NCBI RefSeq assembly: GCF_023008165.1
Contig: NZ_JAKQZA010000004.1
Location: 62,001 to 126,000, forward strand
Direction of reading: 5' to 3'
Source: Kordiimonas laminariae
Lineage (GTDB): Bacteria; Pseudomonadota; Alphaproteobacteria; Sphingomonadales; Kordiimonadaceae
DNA length: 64,000 nucleotides
The translations under genes and the position numbers were made by a program. The first letter of the stretch is position 1, and every line of letters starts with the position of its first letter. Below, piece after piece: positions 62,932-64,000 of the stretch. The notes beneath the pieces are model-generated. The model ran no database searches, was not told the DNA's origin, and saw nothing but the letters and a program-made list of their open reading frames with translations.

Positions 62932-64000
62932 TCAGTTTGCGGATTCGAGTGTAAGTACGTCCTTAGCGCTTTCAGGCACTCTTTTCCCCGCTTGTTGTTT
63001 AAAGCCACTTGTTGGAATTTCGAAATATTCTACATCCCGCCAAAGAGGGAATAAATCCCGGTAATGGTTGGAAAACGGGTTACCTGATTGCCCTGTTGGC
63101 TGCACGAAAAGGCTTCTGTCTGGTGCGTTCATGTCAAAAATACCTCGGTAACTTGCACCGAAACTTGATTGGTTCAAGCTCGCGGGATTGTTACTGATAC
63201 CTGATACATTCACTGTGTAGCGACCGCCTCCGATTGGTGAAGCAACTTCAAACATGCTGCGTAATTGTGGTACGTTACTAAGCGGGCGGTGGGTTTGGTG
63301 CAATACATGCTCTTTGCCCCATGTCCAATTTACTGGGTCTACGCCGTGACGTTCGCTTAACTCTTTTATCGTTGTTTCCATTGCTCGGTTTGCCATCACT
63401 TTGCAAGTTTCAGTGATATCAGCTGTATTAATATCGTCGCACCAGGCAAGGGAGACATCCCGGCTAGATACCGGGATATCAAAATATGCACGGTTTAAAT
63501 CGGATGCTGTTTTGCCGGAGCCCCAGAAGAGAGAGCTTTTTACGAGAACTGGACGCTGTGCAGAGTAAGGAGCATACAGTTCACCCAAATCATCAGACAT
63601 TAAAAGTCTTTGATAGTTGCGGAACCAGCTTTCGAAAATCAGAGGTCCAGCCTCAGATGTCAGCATGTTACCATCCCATTCTGCTAGAATGTTTTTAACA
63701 TCACTTTCATCATCAAGAAGAACCAACAAATGCGGCAATATATCACGCGCCATATCTGATACGATATCACTATGGAGCCTCTTGAAAGAGGCCGCGTCGT
63801 GTTGATCAGTCTGAGATAGCTGATCTCTGATCCGGTTGCCTCGATAAGGCAAAGACCAATCCCGCGTGATGAAGTATGGATAATCCTTATCCACGATTTT
63901 TTCATTCGCGGTAGCAATCAAACCGCTTTCAGGGTTGTACCTTGTAGGAAGTTCATCAAACGGCAAGTAGCCTTGCCAGTCATAAAGAGGGTTCCAGCCC
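62932..64000 (-). CDS. penicillin acylase-family enzyme (3' end only)
   Basis: The frame is open to the right edge, first full codon at 63999. The visible 356 residues include WNPLYDWQGYLPFDELPTRYN and the later ITRDWSLPYRGNRI, the C-terminal part of the beta subunit of Ntn-hydrolase penicillin/acyl-homoserine-lactone acylases. The nucleophile Ser that starts the beta subunit lies outside. Such enzymes cleave N-acyl bonds; AHL quorum quenching is a possible role. It is upstream of motB in the same direction, 77 bases apart. Confidence 0.87.
   Translation of the reverse strand, partial: GWNPLYDWQGYLPFDELPTRYNPESGLIATANEKIVDKDYPYFITRDWSLPYRGNRIRDQLSQTDQHDAASFKRLHSDIVSDMARDILPHLLVLLDDESDVKNILAEWDGNMLTSEAGPLIFESWFRNYQRLLMSDDLGELYAPYSAQRPVLVKSSLFWGSGKTASDLNRAYFDIPVSSRDVSLAWCDDINTADITETCKVMANRAMETTIKELSERHGVDPVNWTWGKEHVLHQTHRPLSNVPQLRSMFEVASPIGGGRYTVNVSGISNNPASLNQSSFGASYRGIFDMNAPDRSLFVQPTGQSGNPFSNHYRDLFPLWRDVEYFEIPTSGFKQQAGKRVPESAKDVLTLESAN

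Noticed and set aside
1-64000. CRISPR arrays, tRNA or rRNA genes, IS elements, integrase and att sites
   Set aside because: No direct-repeat/spacer pattern, no tRNA cloverleaf, no transposase or integrase and no flanking repeats were seen on either strand.

Overview
The window is a stretch of chromosomal, gene-dense DNA from a Gram-negative bacterium, almost certainly an alphaproteobacterium. The evidence is gene content and order: pleD, rpmG, rnr, topA, dprA, plsY, pyrC-like and pyrB lie together. So do gatC-gatA-gatB near ruvX, and the run dapA, smpB, UDG, NYN, folK, rpoZ, one bifunctional spoT, pyrE, DUF2062, pdxJ, rnc, era, recO and parC. Secreted peptidases, a DUF3089 protein, a TRAP transporter and NhaA would fit a marine member such as a Kordiimonadales/Emcibacterales-like lineage, but that assignment is an inference. 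No tRNA, rRNA, CRISPR array, insertion sequence or prophage was seen.

Layout. 1-3.7 kb: the end of pleD, a small SdpI-like membrane protein, a sulfurtransferase, rpmG with a visible promoter and terminator, and an Hpt/pseudo-receiver protein. 3.7-12.7 kb: a leftward housekeeping run (pyrB, a degenerate dihydroorotase, plsY, dprA, topA, rnr). 12.8-16.5 kb: leftward accessory genes around ruvX (aspartic protease with PDZ, HxlR regulator, DUF3089 hydrolase, GNAT). 16.6-19.9 kb: gatCAB. 20-23.7 kb: three envelope proteins with glycine zippers, one extremely Arg/Ser- and Tyr-rich, plus nhaA. 23.8-26.8 kb: a response-regulator diguanylate cyclase divergent from a CBS-histidine kinase, then a Sel1 protein. 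26.9-34.4 kb: a leftward group with two large exported zinc peptidases, a DUF6702 protein, a small secreted protein and a membrane diguanylate cyclase. 34.5-35.1 kb: an EF-hand protein.

35.3-54.8 kb is the dapA-to-parC block. It is interrupted at three points: a cyclic-nucleotide-binding/FHA protein plus a siderophore receptor with a Fur-like site; an SDR reductase; and a pseudo-beta-lactamase paired with a lipoprotein alpha/beta hydrolase. acpS and lepB, often found between pdxJ and rnc in this group, are absent there. 54.9-64 kb: a VOC protein, a thioredoxin-like protein, a complete TakP-like TRAP transporter, bpt, an SLC13/RCK_C transporter, motB and the end of a penicillin-acylase-family gene.

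Themes: c-di-GMP signalling (three GGEEF proteins, one Hpt protein, one kinase in 32 kb), envelope and secreted proteolysis, and several conserved folds whose catalytic residues are lost (dihydroorotase, beta-lactamase fold, receiver domains). No single obvious new defence or mobile system was found. The best leads are the degenerate enzymes, the CNB-FHA fusion, the peptidase/DUF6702 group, the Arg/Ser-Tyr-rich protein and a few orphan structured intergenic elements. Start codons were chosen from visible Shine-Dalgarno (SD) sequences and family start positions, and often differ from the longest open frame.
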